A model generated the notes under the pieces. It searched no databases. It had not been told where the DNA came from and was given only the letters and a program-made list of their open reading frames with translations. A stretch of 39,218 nt of DNA, from contig BFEA01000186.1 of assembly GCA_003427395.1 (NCBI GenBank), forward strand, positions 1,206,007 through 1,245,224, in the 5' to 3' direction. The DNA is from Chara braunii (taxonomy: Eukaryota; Streptophyta; Charophyceae; Charales; Characeae). Shown here in pieces: positions 31,700 to 39,218 of the stretch (within the stretch, counting starts at the first letter, position 1; each line of letters starts with the position of its first letter). Both the position numbers and the translations under genes were made by a program.

Positions 31700-32660
31700 T
31701 CGCGCTGTGATCAAAGTTGGCGTTTGTTCCCATTTGGTTTTCTGGAATTTCATCGGTGTGCAGCATTTGTTTGGGAATGAGATACTCTGCTGCCTTGGTA
31801 GGGTTTTAGGGGTTTGCGCACATACAAAGAGGCGGGGGTCGAGCGTTTTCCAGTTGCAAGTACTCACTACGTCATATTGTCGCCACTGTGACCTAACAAT
31901 GGCATAATCACTCTGGTAGTTAGGACCATCCTTGCCATAGGCACGATCGCATACCTTTAGCATTCTGCAGTCGTCTGGATGCGTCTGACAGGGATTACAT
32001 GGCACTGCACATTGGGGGTGCAAAGGTCCAATAAGTACCCTTGAAGTATACTGTGTGTAACTGAGAATTGCTGCACAATCAGGTGCATGAAGCAAGGGAG
32101 GGAATCCTTGTTGGGTTACAGTCACATGACATTAGGTACGTGACATTTCAGCCTGAACGTGAATCCTGCCAAGGAAAGCCCTGGTGGGACTAAGTCCTGA
32201 CCCTGACCCATGACCATGACTAAGTCCTGACTGCGTGCTCTTTGCTGTACAGTAGAGTGCATGAGGGAATGCAACTGCAGAACGCGCCCCAACTCGCTCA
32301 CAGTTGCATGTCCTCGAGTCCGTGTAACGCCCGAACACCCCCATGAAGCCCGCCTGCCCGCCCGTGTTTGAACTTTCCTAGATGCCACTGACAGTATGGA
32401 AGCATTTCCAACGCGAGTGTGTGCCCGAAGTCTCGAATTCTAATATTGTATGCGTGCTGGAATATTTCTGCCTGTTAACGCTGTCCTTATGTGCATGTTC
32501 GCATCATCACATACGTGGGGTCAGAATTTCTGCCTAAAGGTTTTCAGTGTGTGTCGTGAAAATCCATCCTTCCTCATTGATAAGACAAGCTGCCTTCTCT
32601 ACAGGCAGACGACCGAGACAGGACGAGCTGAACCGGGTAGATGATGGTCTTCCATTCTAG
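31700..32660. other. Unassigned, probably intron or 3' flank
   Basis: No supported coding sequence. Short frames on the minus strand (e.g. 31613-32125) have no recognisable domain. A repeated word, aagtcctgac, occurs at about 32190 and 32223. If the large gene is spliced onward this would be an intron. Confidence 0.4.
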
Positions 32661-32741
32661 AGGGACATACAGGTGGATGGGCAAGATGATCTCTCGTTGG
32701 TTGCACCTGTGACCGTTTTGCGGAAGCAAAACACAGACCAG
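32661..32741 (+). CDS. Candidate small exon of the large gene
   Basis: An acceptor-like ttccattctag (or, 12 bases later, gggacatacag) precedes an open segment encoding VDGQDDLSLVAPVTVLRKQN plus TDQ, ended by a strong donor CAG|GTATGT at 32741. With either acceptor the exon is phase 0 at both ends, matching the preceding donor options (31325, 31328, 31519) and the following acceptor at 33480. The peptide is too short to place in a family. Confidence 0.4.
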
Positions 32742-32779
32742 GTATGTTGTTTGCGCGTCAGCACCATTCTGAAACGCAG

Positions 32780-32886
32780 ACCGTCTTCACCCGAATAGAA
32801 CACCCGGTCCTTATAGCTGTATTTGGCACAATTTTCAGCCCAGATATGGCGATAATTACCGGGCGTTCTATTCCAATGAAGACGGT
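32780..32886. mobile_element. Short foldback / MITE-like element
   Basis: The left arm accgtcttcacccgaataga (from 32780) and the right arm, on the minus strand accgtcttcattggaataga (to 32885), are inverted repeats of about 28 bp ending in ac[a/g]cccgg, around a core of about 50 bp. Total length is about 106 bp. No clear target duplication. It lies in what would be an intron of the large gene. Confidence 0.6.
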
Positions 32887-32959
32887 AGTCTGTTGAGAAG
32901 ATCAGGATAAGGTATCTTTCTTCCCTTTATGAGAGGAAAAATGGTCCTCTATTCTATGC

Positions 32960-33190
32960 AGAGGGGCGGGGAAAAGGGAGGGGAAGGGGGGGNGGGGGAC
33001 GGGGACGGGGAATGGAAGGGAGTGGTTGGCTGGAGGAACTCAAGGGACATTTGCTGCAACGACTACCCATGGTGAGTCTCCCGGCCACAGCAATCGCCCC
33101 TGGGCCATCGTCCAATCCTGACAAATGCGAAAGTGGGAGAGGGGGTAGGGAGGGGAAAGGGGAAGGGGCTGGAAGCACCTTACTGAGACT
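32960..33190. repeat. G-rich low-complexity stretch
   Basis: Runs of G3-G5 with ggggac/ggggaa units at 32960-33020 (including one unresolved base at 32993), and again gagggggtagggagggg at 33135-33165. Quadruplex-forming potential on the plus strand; no credible gene. Confidence 0.6.
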
Positions 33191-33480
33191 TTTGTAGTTG
33201 TGTAATTTTTGCTTGCCGGGGATAGGCAACCTGACTGTCACCCCCCAGAATAGAAGGGGCAGGTGTTCTTCCAAAAATTAGAAAAAAAGAAAATGTACTA
33301 CCACGTACGAATGTTCAGAAGATCAGGATAAGTTTTTTTTCCCTCCCTTTTAAAGGGAAAACAAAGAAAAAAGGAGAGAAAAGCAGGACAGTGGTAATTA
33401 ATGAACGAACATGAGTTTTCATCCATGGTTGGATTACTGTCTTGTGTGGTTTGTCTATTTTCTCTCTTGGACAAACTCAG

Positions 33481-33751
33481 GCATCGACGGCGTCGACTTG
33501 CGGTCGTTCGGATGGCGAGAGCTGGAGCTCAGAGTGTGGACGAGGGAAAGGAGGACGAGGAGGAGGAGGAGGGGGAGGGTATGGTGCGGGCGCAGCAGTA
33601 TCAACAGCGGGGTTGAAGAAACGGCTATCCCTTGAGCTCATGGACGGTTGTGGTGCTTTGCCGGACGAGCATCCCAGCCCTATCTCTGCACTCGATTTCC
33701 CAAACTCGTCGGAATGCAGTGAGCCCGCCGGAGAGCTCGAGAATCTTGAAG
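33481..33751 (+). CDS. Candidate exon with PSPISALD motif (TRM/LONGIFOLIA-like)
   Basis: A pyrimidine-rich ttttctctcttggacaaactcag acceptor precedes a phase-0 frame of 90 codons that ends at a donor GAAG|GTAGAT (phase 1). The peptide starts ASTASTCGRSDGESW, has a Gly-rich run, then KKRLSLELMDGCGALPDEHP and PSPISALDFPNSSE. Plant TRM (TON1-recruiting motif) and LONGIFOLIA proteins carry a closely similar QPSPVSVLD-x-x-F motif ahead of their C-terminal DUF4378. This is a motif resemblance, not a domain match; neither the TRM M3 motif (AxLMGLE-like) nor DUF4378 is seen in the window. Phase agrees with the candidate exons upstream. The next exon (phase 1) is not found. Confidence 0.5.
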
Positions 33752-33799
33752 GTAGATACGGAATCTTTCTTGCCCACATAGCCTTATAAAACAAACCCA

Positions 33800-35030
33800 C
33801 CCCCCTTCCCCCCACCTTTCACGACGACTGCCCTTGTTACCAGGAAGCCTGCCCGCTGCCGTGTTTCAGTTGTGATCCGTTGGCGATCTGATGGCCATAG
33901 ATTCGTCTCCCCATAAGGACGTCATGCCGGGTTTAAGAGTTTGAGGCTCTTCTCACATAACATCAATCCTTTGGCCTTGCGACGACTCGATATTGAAGGG
34001 AGGGAAGGGAGGGAAGGGAGGGGAAGTAAGGTAATTGATTGGGTGGGTGCACTTTATCCGTTCTATCTGGGTCCGGCACAAAGATCTCCCTAAGTGTCGT
34101 CATATTGTCGATCAAACTAAACCAATCGATGAGAATGTCTTGAGGATGTGATGGTCAGGAAATCATGCCAGGGAAAAGCATCAGCTCATTCACATGAAGA
34201 GCGCCCTTCCGCACTCAGGCAAGATCTGCCCTCAATCAGTCAGCTAGTCCGGCTTCGGGAAGGAGGGTAGGGGGGTAGGTAGTCGTCACCCAGCCAACAA
34301 ACTCTCTAACTACACTGTGACCACTCAGCCGCCGAAATCGTCCGCTGTTGTCTCCGACGACTTACCTGCCACACCAGCAGAGGATGAGCTCTAAGCTTGC
34401 CATATCGCGACCAACGAAATGCTGAATGTAAAACTCGTGCTGCCTAGTTGGCAGATCTGGTACGCTCACAATCCAGTCTGCAATCTGGGCCGCAGGCAAG
34501 ATAAAAAGCGGATGCACGCAATGTTAGCATGCAATTTTGCCGCCGCGGTTTGCAGCCTGCTGGCCTTTTTGTCAGTGGAAGAAGAGCGGAGACGGCAAGA
34601 AGAACTTGTATACATGCCTCTACCCGTCAATTATGGAGCATCTTCGCAGTGAACCAACCTTCCAGAGAGAATCACACGCGAGCATCGTCACTTACCTCAG
34701 TTTCGTTGCCTTAGCACTCGTGACGTGCGAGTGAATGTTACTCCACAAGTGATTCATCAAGTTCTGAGATCAGGAGCTAAAGAAAGAACCTATAACGTTA
34801 TCTTCCATATGATTAATGTGCACTCTTGAATGATGATGGGGTGGCTTCCGTGTTCCGTGTGATTAACGTGCACTCTTGGTCGATGATGGGATGGTGTTGG
34901 CCCCCGGTTGCCAGCAGGTGATGCTCCCGCGCTATTAGGCAGACGGATCCTCAGCGCGAAAAGAATGAGCAGAGCCCTACAGCTCCGTCCGCGGTTGCCC
35001 GATTGTATATATATGTTTTTTTTTGTTTTG
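33800..35030. other. Unassigned stretch, probable intron
   Basis: No confident exon. Small features include a gggagggaagggagg run at 33998-34022 and a duplicated gattaa[t/c]gtgcactcttg.atgatggg segment at 34811-34838 and 34860-34888 (about 50 bp apart). A 77-codon frame at 34419-34652 (MLNVKLVLPSWQIW...) has no recognised domain. Confidence 0.35.
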
Positions 35031-35037
35031 TTTTCCT

Positions 35038-35040
<3 letters not shown>

Positions 35041-35083
<43 letters not shown>

Positions 35084-35130
35084 TGACGATATATATATAT
35101 ATTCTATTTGACGATATATATACAATATAT
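35041..35130. repeat. (CT)n-(TA)n microsatellite with two truncated module ends
   Basis: A CT run changes to TA, then carries two short fragments, tttgacgatatatat (about 35083) and ttctatttgacgatatat (about 35102). Both are the extreme 3' end of the hammerhead-bearing module that follows. Confidence 0.85.
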
Positions 35131-35238
35131 AGCCTCCTGATGAGTCGGTGAAACTCCGACGAAACAGTTTGTCACAGCCCCTCGTTTGTTGTCCTCTTCT
35201 CCCTCTCTGCCTACGGTTTACCGGGCAGTTCTATTTGA

Positions 35239-35240
<2 letters not shown>
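35131..35240 (+). mobile_element. Hammerhead-bearing module, copy 1
   Basis: A ~108-bp unit from agcctc through the hammerhead-like core, tttgtcacagccc, tgttgtcctcttctccctct, gcctacggtttaccgggcag and ttctatttgacg, ending in (AT)n. The same unit, with various left truncations, recurs at 35912, 35986, 36091, 36143 (minus) and 37590. A common 3' end joined to TA repeats with variable 5' ends is the pattern left by target-primed retroposition. Confidence 0.75.
35137..35166 (+). ncRNA. Hammerhead ribozyme-like core, copy 1
   Basis: CTGATGA (35137-35143) is followed by a perfect 5-bp stem II, GTCGG / CCGAC, closed by a 7-base loop TGAAACT, and then by GAAA (35161-35164) and CAG. All conserved catalytic-core positions of the hammerhead ribozyme (C3 to A9 and G12 to A14) are present. 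A GTC lies just after the core (tttgtcac) and could be a cleavage triplet with a two-base-pair stem III (AC/GT), but stem I would not pair in that arrangement. The fold of the core is thus clear, and self-cleavage is unproven. Confidence 0.6.
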
Positions 35241-35282
<42 letters not shown>

Positions 35283-35285
35283 TCA
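35241..35285. repeat. (TA)n microsatellite
   Basis: A TA run of about 45 bases forming the 3' border of module copy 1. Confidence 0.95.
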
Positions 35286-35770
35286 CATATATATATTGCT
35301 TACGAAAAACGAAAAAATATTGTGTCCGCATTGAAGAAATGCGACAAAGTCTTCGAATCATTGTCCAATGCTTGAATCAAATGCCTAGTGGCATGATCAA
35401 AGCGGATGATCGTAAACGTTGTCCTCCTTCACGCTCTCAAATGAAACAATCCGATGACGCTGAATAGGAATTCCAACGTCGAACAAGGCCATCTGCTGTG
35501 TATAGATATGTATCTGGGACTTTTTTTTAATTCTTTGCACACAAGAATGTTTTGACATCCTGGTTGGTCTTGTCCCGTTGTTTGGCCTGTGTGTGCTGGG
35601 GCGGTGCTTGCATGCGGGACTTGTCATCTGGGATCTGTTTTGTTGCCCCCTGTTCTGTTTTATTTGGCTGTTCCCTTCCTCTTTTCCTTGCCTCTTTGCC
35701 TTTTGGCTGTGTGCAAGTGGGTCGATATGACACATGGGGGTGGGGGCAGCCGTCGCTCAACCTACATCCA
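35286..35770. other. Unassigned stretch between modules
   Basis: Short frames only. No gene supported. The plus strand (35552-35842) is open and Cys/Leu-rich but unrecognised. Confidence 0.35.
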
Positions 35771-35911
35771 CGTGGGCGGCTTTGTACGCAAGAGGTTCTG
35801 AACAGGGGGAGTTATAAGGAAGAAGATAGAAAAATTAATTAATTTTTTCTTTTTTTTTTTGTTCGCATTTGCGCTCTGATACTCTTGTGACAATATATAT
35901 ATATATATATA
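35771..35911 (+). repeat. Second repeat family, ending in GACAATATAT
   Basis: The segment cacgtgggcggctttgtacg…aagaggttctgaacagg…cgcatttgcgctctgat…tgtgacaatatat is repeated at 37395-37515 (cacgtggctggccttgtacg…gcgctctgatttacagtgtgacaatatat). It too ends in TA repeats. Confidence 0.7.
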
Positions 35912-35973
35912 CCCCTTGTTTGTTGTCCTCTTCTCCCTCTCTGCCTATGGTTTACCGGGCAGCTCTGTTTGAC
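35912..35973 (+). mobile_element. Module copy 2, 5'-truncated
   Basis: Begins at ccccttgtttgttg, continues through tctgcctatggtttaccggg and cagctctgtttgac, then TA repeats. It lacks the hammerhead core. Confidence 0.75.
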
Positions 35974-35985
35974 TATATATATATA

Positions 35986-36075
35986 ACTCCGACGAAACAG
36001 TTTGTCACAGCCCCTCGTTTGTTGTCCTCTTCTCTCTCTCTGCCTACGGTTTACCGGGCAGTTCTGTTTGTGACG
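35986..36075 (+). mobile_element. Module copy 3, truncated inside the hammerhead
   Basis: Starts at actccgacgaaacag, i.e. it retains the 3' half of stem II and GAAA but not CTGATGA. It runs to tttgtgacg and TA repeats. Confidence 0.8.
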
Positions 36076-36088
36076 ATATATATATATA

Positions 36089-36142
36089 TAAACTCCGACG
36101 AAACAGTTTGTCACAGCCCCTCGTTTGTTGACCTCTTCTCCC
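36089..36142 (+). mobile_element. Module copy 4, truncated at both ends
   Basis: Starts at taaactccgacgaaacag, nearly the same truncation point as copy 3, and ends abruptly at acctcttctccc, where an inverted copy begins. Confidence 0.75.
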
Positions 36143-36340
36143 GACGAAACAGAACTCGCTGGTAAACCGTGGGCAGAGAGGGAGAAGAGGACAACAAACA
36201 AGGGGCTGTGACAATTTCGTCGGCGTTTCACCGCTCATCAGGAGGCTGAACTCTTAACAGTCTGCAAAATCCCCTTAACTGATTACACTGTAAGTGATAA
36301 TCCACGTTAACCCCGGTTGTGGTTAAGCATCAACGACTGC
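36143..36340 (-). mobile_element. Module copy 5, inverted, with upstream extension
   Basis: Read on the minus strand it starts with ggcagtcgttgatgctta, then accacaaccggggttaacg, cacttacagtgtaatcagtt, the hammerhead-like core, cacagccccttgtttg, and the ...gcccacggtttacc end. The same extended unit lies in plus orientation at 37590-37808. The two form a ~195-bp inverted repeat. Confidence 0.85.
36215..36241 (-). ncRNA. Hammerhead ribozyme-like core, inverted copy
   Basis: On the minus strand: CTGATGA, GCGG-tgaaacg-CCG(A)C stem II with a bulged A, then GAAA. The segment after GAAA has lost four bases compared with copy 1. Upstream, GACTG…CAG-CC-TC could form a closed stem I following TTTTGCA, so a type III arrangement with cleavage after GCA is conceivable; GCA is not a standard NUH triplet. 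Confidence 0.5.
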
Positions 36341-37589
36341 CATATATCTTATACATTGTACCATATTATAGAATATATATGTATAATATATATATGCAAC
36401 GAAGATGAGCGATAGCGAACTTCAGAATTCAAACAGCATCATACACATGAGACCAGGTTGTCGTGACCTCGAACCAATAGCAGAATTGCATCACGAGTTT
36501 CACCAAATAAGAGCACAGCAAAAGCTCATAATTGACAATGCTGGAATAGTCTCATCATCATCAACGAAGAACCAATGTTGATATCCTATCTGGCGCTCGG
36601 CGCCCAGACTACGAATGGCAGATCCTATCTAGCATAGACTACAATGCCGCATGACGTCAGAAGTTTCCCAAGTACGCGCAGATCTCGGCCAATGACGCAC
36701 GCCTCAAGCACCGGGTATGTCTCTCGTATCCCTCACAACCTCGTTCCCCAACTCACAGATGCCACTTGCACCCAAGGACGACCATGCGCCCCATCCAGCA
36801 TACAGCAGCGCAGCTCGGCTATGGCTGCCTGCTCCTTCCAGCTCGCCCGTGAGCGCGTGAGCCTGGCAGGTGATAGCGCAGCAGCGCTTGCACACAAAGC
36901 AGCCAGTGCCCGAATGTCCAACGCGTGAGCAGGCCCTTCCCTATATCGAAGTGGCCTGCTGCTGCGTGCTGTATTGCGGTACTGGGCCTCGGCACAGAAG
37001 CTTCTGGTAGGCCCAGGGAGGCTGAGCCTCTGTCCAAACAAAACAGGCCCAGGGCCTCCGACAGTTACCCGTGCCCAACTGCTCACAGCCTGTGTTGGGT
37101 CCATCCTGCGTATCTCGCCCAGGGCCTGGCTTAGATACATTTGACAAAAGGAAGCCAGGGCCTGGGCACCTTCAACCAACTGGCGCTGCGCAACTGCCTG
37201 AAATTCCCCAGTTGCGGGTTGACCCCAAAAATAGGCCTGTAGGCTTCGGTCGGGCCTGCCTTCACTTCGGGCGGCCGACTGTACTGGAAATGGGGCCCTG
37301 TAGGGGCGTATTGAGGCGTTGTGCCACGCATATATAACTATTTGTAGTGATGTGACAATATATCGTAATAATGTATAATGTGTGTAAAATGTATACACGT
37401 GGCTGGCCTTGTACGTAAGAGGTGATGAACAGGTGAGGCTTTCCTTCCTTCTTTTCCTTTCCTTCTTTTGCTTTTTTTCGCCTTCGCGCTCTGATTTACA
37501 GTGTGACAATATATCTGGTGTGGTTGAGTGATAGTCTGCTTTGATTTTCGTCACAGCCGGCTTGAGGGCAGTGGTTGGTGCCCACCTCA
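36341..37589. other. Interior between the inverted module copies
   Basis: About 1.25 kb with TA-rich ends (36345-36400 and 37340-37390) and a GC-rich centre containing repeated ggcccagggcc-type palindromes (around 37015-37050, 37120-37160). The minus strand has a 273-codon frame (36733-37554, beginning MTKIKADYHS); it matches no family I recognise and lacks retroelement motifs (no RT Y/F-x-DD, no GIY-YIG). It may be the body of a composite or foldback element. Repeat family 2 recurs at 37395-37515. Confidence 0.4.
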
Positions 37590-37830
37590 GGGTATCAGTT
37601 GTCAGGCAGTCGTTGATGTTTAACCACAGCCGGGGTTAATGTGGATTATCACTTACAGTGTAATCAGTTAGGGGATTCTGCAGACTCTTGAGGGTGCAGC
37701 CTCCTGATGAGTAAGTGAAACTCCGACGAAACAGTTTGTCACAGCCCCTTGTTTGTTGTCCTCTTCTCCCTCTCAGCCTATGGTTTACCGCGCAGCTCTG
37801 TTTGACGATATATATAATATATATCGTATA
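37590..37830 (+). mobile_element. Module copy 6, longest plus-strand copy
   Basis: Runs from caggcagtcgttgatgttta through accacagccggggttaatg, cacttacagtgtaatcagtt, ctgcagactcttgagggtgc, the hammerhead-like core and cacagccccttgtttgttg to cagctctgtttgacgatat and TA repeats. It is the counterpart of the inverted copy 5. Confidence 0.85.
37704..37731 (+). ncRNA. Hammerhead ribozyme-like core, copy 6 (stem II damaged)
   Basis: CTGATGA (37704-37710) and GAAA (37728-37731) are both intact, but the left side of stem II reads GTAAG instead of GTCGG, so pairing with CCGAC is lost. The right half matches copy 1 exactly. Upstream ctgcagactcttgagggtgc includes a possible CTGCA junction that would pair with CAG after GAAA, with a C where U is expected. 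Confidence 0.5.
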
Positions 37831-38285
37831 TAATTGTAATGAACCCAGTCTGATAGATACTCAGAAGTCGTCAAACATCAGTAGTTTACTTATCTGCATC
37901 AAAGTCTCCAAATCGTGAAGTGAAATCTCAAACAGTATCTCGTTACCATCAAAAGAAGAGAGTGGAGGGGGAACAGACAAAGGAGAAGATGAAAAACTAC
38001 ACAATAATAATCCCTTCAGATCCCTCTCCTTCTCCGGGCTTCTTCCCTCTCCATGCCAACAATGATAATAAGTATATTCCTAATCACACACAATAGTGCC
38101 ACGTGGCACTTTATCTCGTGACGACCATGAAGACATAGCAGATTCCAGTGATGACGTCAACCTCAGGTGAGTACCCGATCTTCTTCATCCACAGATCCCG
38201 ATCTTCCTCCTCGCAACCAGTCACCTCATGTAGACAGCGTGGACAGTGCCACGTCAGCAGTCAAGATAGGTGGCATATGCCACAT
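37831..38285. other. Unassigned stretch
   Basis: No gene supported. Contains a G-box word (gccacgtggc, 38099-38108) and a palindromic tgacgtca (38153-38160), both ACGT-core sites. Start of a gradually degenerate version of the minisatellite (ccacgtcagcag near 38250). Confidence 0.4.
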
Positions 38286-38590
38286 CATCAATGAAGACCA
38301 GTGGCAGCACCACATCAGCATGCACTGTAAACCAGAGGCAGTGCCACATCAACATGCAATGTAGTCCAGTGGTAGCGCCACATCAGCATGTAATGTAGTC
38401 CAGAGGTAGCGCCACGTCAGTATGCAATGTAGACCAGAGGTAGCGCAACATCAGCATGCAATGTAGACCAGAGGTAGCGCCACGTCAGCATGCAATGTAG
38501 ACCAGAGGTAGTGCCACATCAGCATGCAATGCACCACGTCAACATGCAATGTAGACCAGAGGTAACGCCACGTCAGCATGCCATCTCAGC
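38286..38590 (+). repeat. 34-bp minisatellite with CCACGTCA motifs
   Basis: About eight units of the pattern cagcatgcaatgtagaccag followed by aggtagcgccac[a/g]t, period 34. Each unit contains a ccac[a/g]tcagcatg junction; CCACGTCA includes the ACGT core bound by plant bZIP factors. One unit is shortened near 38530. No open frame is shared across units. Confidence 0.9.
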
Positions 38591-39074
38591 AAGCCTGGCG
38601 CACAATGCAAGAACGCCCGCATGCTGCCTTCACCTCGTGCCGGCGTCCGCATCGCCAGTGCATAGCCAGCGTCTTGCCAGCGTCGACCCAGCATAATGCC
38701 AGCGTCTAGTCAAAGTCGAGCCAGCGTCAAAGCAGCATAGCAAGACTGAATGCTTGACTCACTCAAGGCCAGCCTTAAGTAGCATTTGTCGAGGCTGTCT
38801 GGCCTCGGGTGCTTTCCCCACAGTCGTCCAGATTGACTCACACTTGAGGGCCCGGATTGTGCAGTTGCAGACTACTCCCTTGGCCTGGGTACCTACATAC
38901 AAACAAGTGTGTGTGCTTGACCAGGGCCTGGGCTAGGTACCTTTGGACTTTGACTGTTAGGGTCCCGACAGTTGACAAAAGTTAACTGTCTCACGTGCAG
39001 GCCCTGGGTCCTCGTCTGGGGTCCTTTTTGCCCCCGTTTTGGCTTGGGCTGAGGGCGGCCGAGCTGGCCCTCAG
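38591..39074. other. Unassigned stretch with gccagcgtc repeats
   Basis: Short repeats of gccagcgtc occur at 38640-38725. Further on, cagggcctgggctaggtacc resembles words in the interior at 37120-37160. No gene supported. Confidence 0.4.
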
Positions 39075-39207
39075 CAGGGTTGTCACGTGGGGATCCCCGG
39101 GGCCCGAGCCGGGGTGCGGGTTTCACCCCCGGTCCCCCGCTGCGGGGATCACCGACCCCCGCACCCCGCCATCCACCGCCGCCCGTGCCCCAACCTCGGC
39201 AACCCTG
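39075..39207. mobile_element. Possible small GC-rich element with CAGGGTTG ends
   Basis: The stretch starts cagggttgtcacg and ends cggcaaccctg, which on the minus strand is cagggttgccg; CAGGGTTG is a common hAT-type terminal sequence. The interior is strongly CpG-rich with palindromes such as ggggatccccgggg. The flanks do not show a matching 8-bp duplication, and the window ends 11 bases later, so this is tentative. Confidence 0.3.
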
Positions 39208-39218
39208 CCCACGGCCCG

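Noticed and set aside
36733-37554. 273-codon minus-strand frame as a reverse transcriptase of the hammerhead element
   Set aside because: No RT, RNase H, endonuclease or zinc-finger motif can be seen; kept only as an unrecognised frame in the interior description.

Overview
This is a eukaryotic, intron-rich and repeat-rich nuclear window. The organism is most likely a streptophyte green alga, and Chara (C. braunii type) is my best guess. The grounds are plant-type chromovirus-like Ty3/gypsy and L1-like elements, plant-style hAT terminal repeats, a short plant TRM/LONGIFOLIA-like motif in a candidate exon, very sparse coding sequence, and abundant CT/GA/TG/TA microsatellites. The species call is inference. 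There are no bacterial operons, CRISPR arrays or rRNAs.

Layout. 1-92: the end of a Ty3/gypsy LTR cut by the window edge. 93-2480: mostly non-coding, with a (CT)n tract, a G-rich repeat and two weak candidate exons. 2480-5760: a mosaic of diverged repeats, including two copies of a duplicated segment. One copy is split by a 578-bp TA-flanked inverted-repeat transposon; between the copies lies an inverted-repeat element with three 150-bp internal tandem copies. 5760-10490: largely unassigned, with a 126-bp tandem triplication and a possible exon. 10491-22410: a three-level nest on the minus strand. A 5'-truncated, poly(A)-tailed LINE is split by a 9.5-kb decayed Ty3/gypsy element (11694-21207), whose gag is split by a 1357-bp hAT-type element (16710-18066). 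22430-25448: poly-C tracts, a tRNA-like sequence, a 223-bp tandem duplication and a 528-bp assembly gap.

25605-33751 holds the one convincing host gene. It has a 5.7-kb exon (about 1,900 codons, Ser/Pro/Arg-rich and probably disordered) followed by candidate downstream exons that keep the reading phase. The last of these carries a PSPISALD motif like the PSPVSVLD motif of plant TRM/LONGIFOLIA proteins. The gene is probably incomplete at both ends: upstream exons may lie in or beyond the gap, and the last exon ends at a phase-1 donor with no partner seen.

35060-37830 is the most unusual region. It is a cluster of related modules embedded in TA microsatellites. Most share a 3' end (TTTGACG followed by (AT)n) but have different 5' truncation points, as expected of retroposition. 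The longer copies carry a hammerhead-ribozyme-like core: CTGATGA, a 5-bp stem II and GAAA. Two long copies face each other as inverted repeats about 1.26 kb apart. The window ends with a 34-bp minisatellite carrying CCACGTCA motifs (38286-38590) and a CpG-rich stretch bounded by hAT-like inverted ends.
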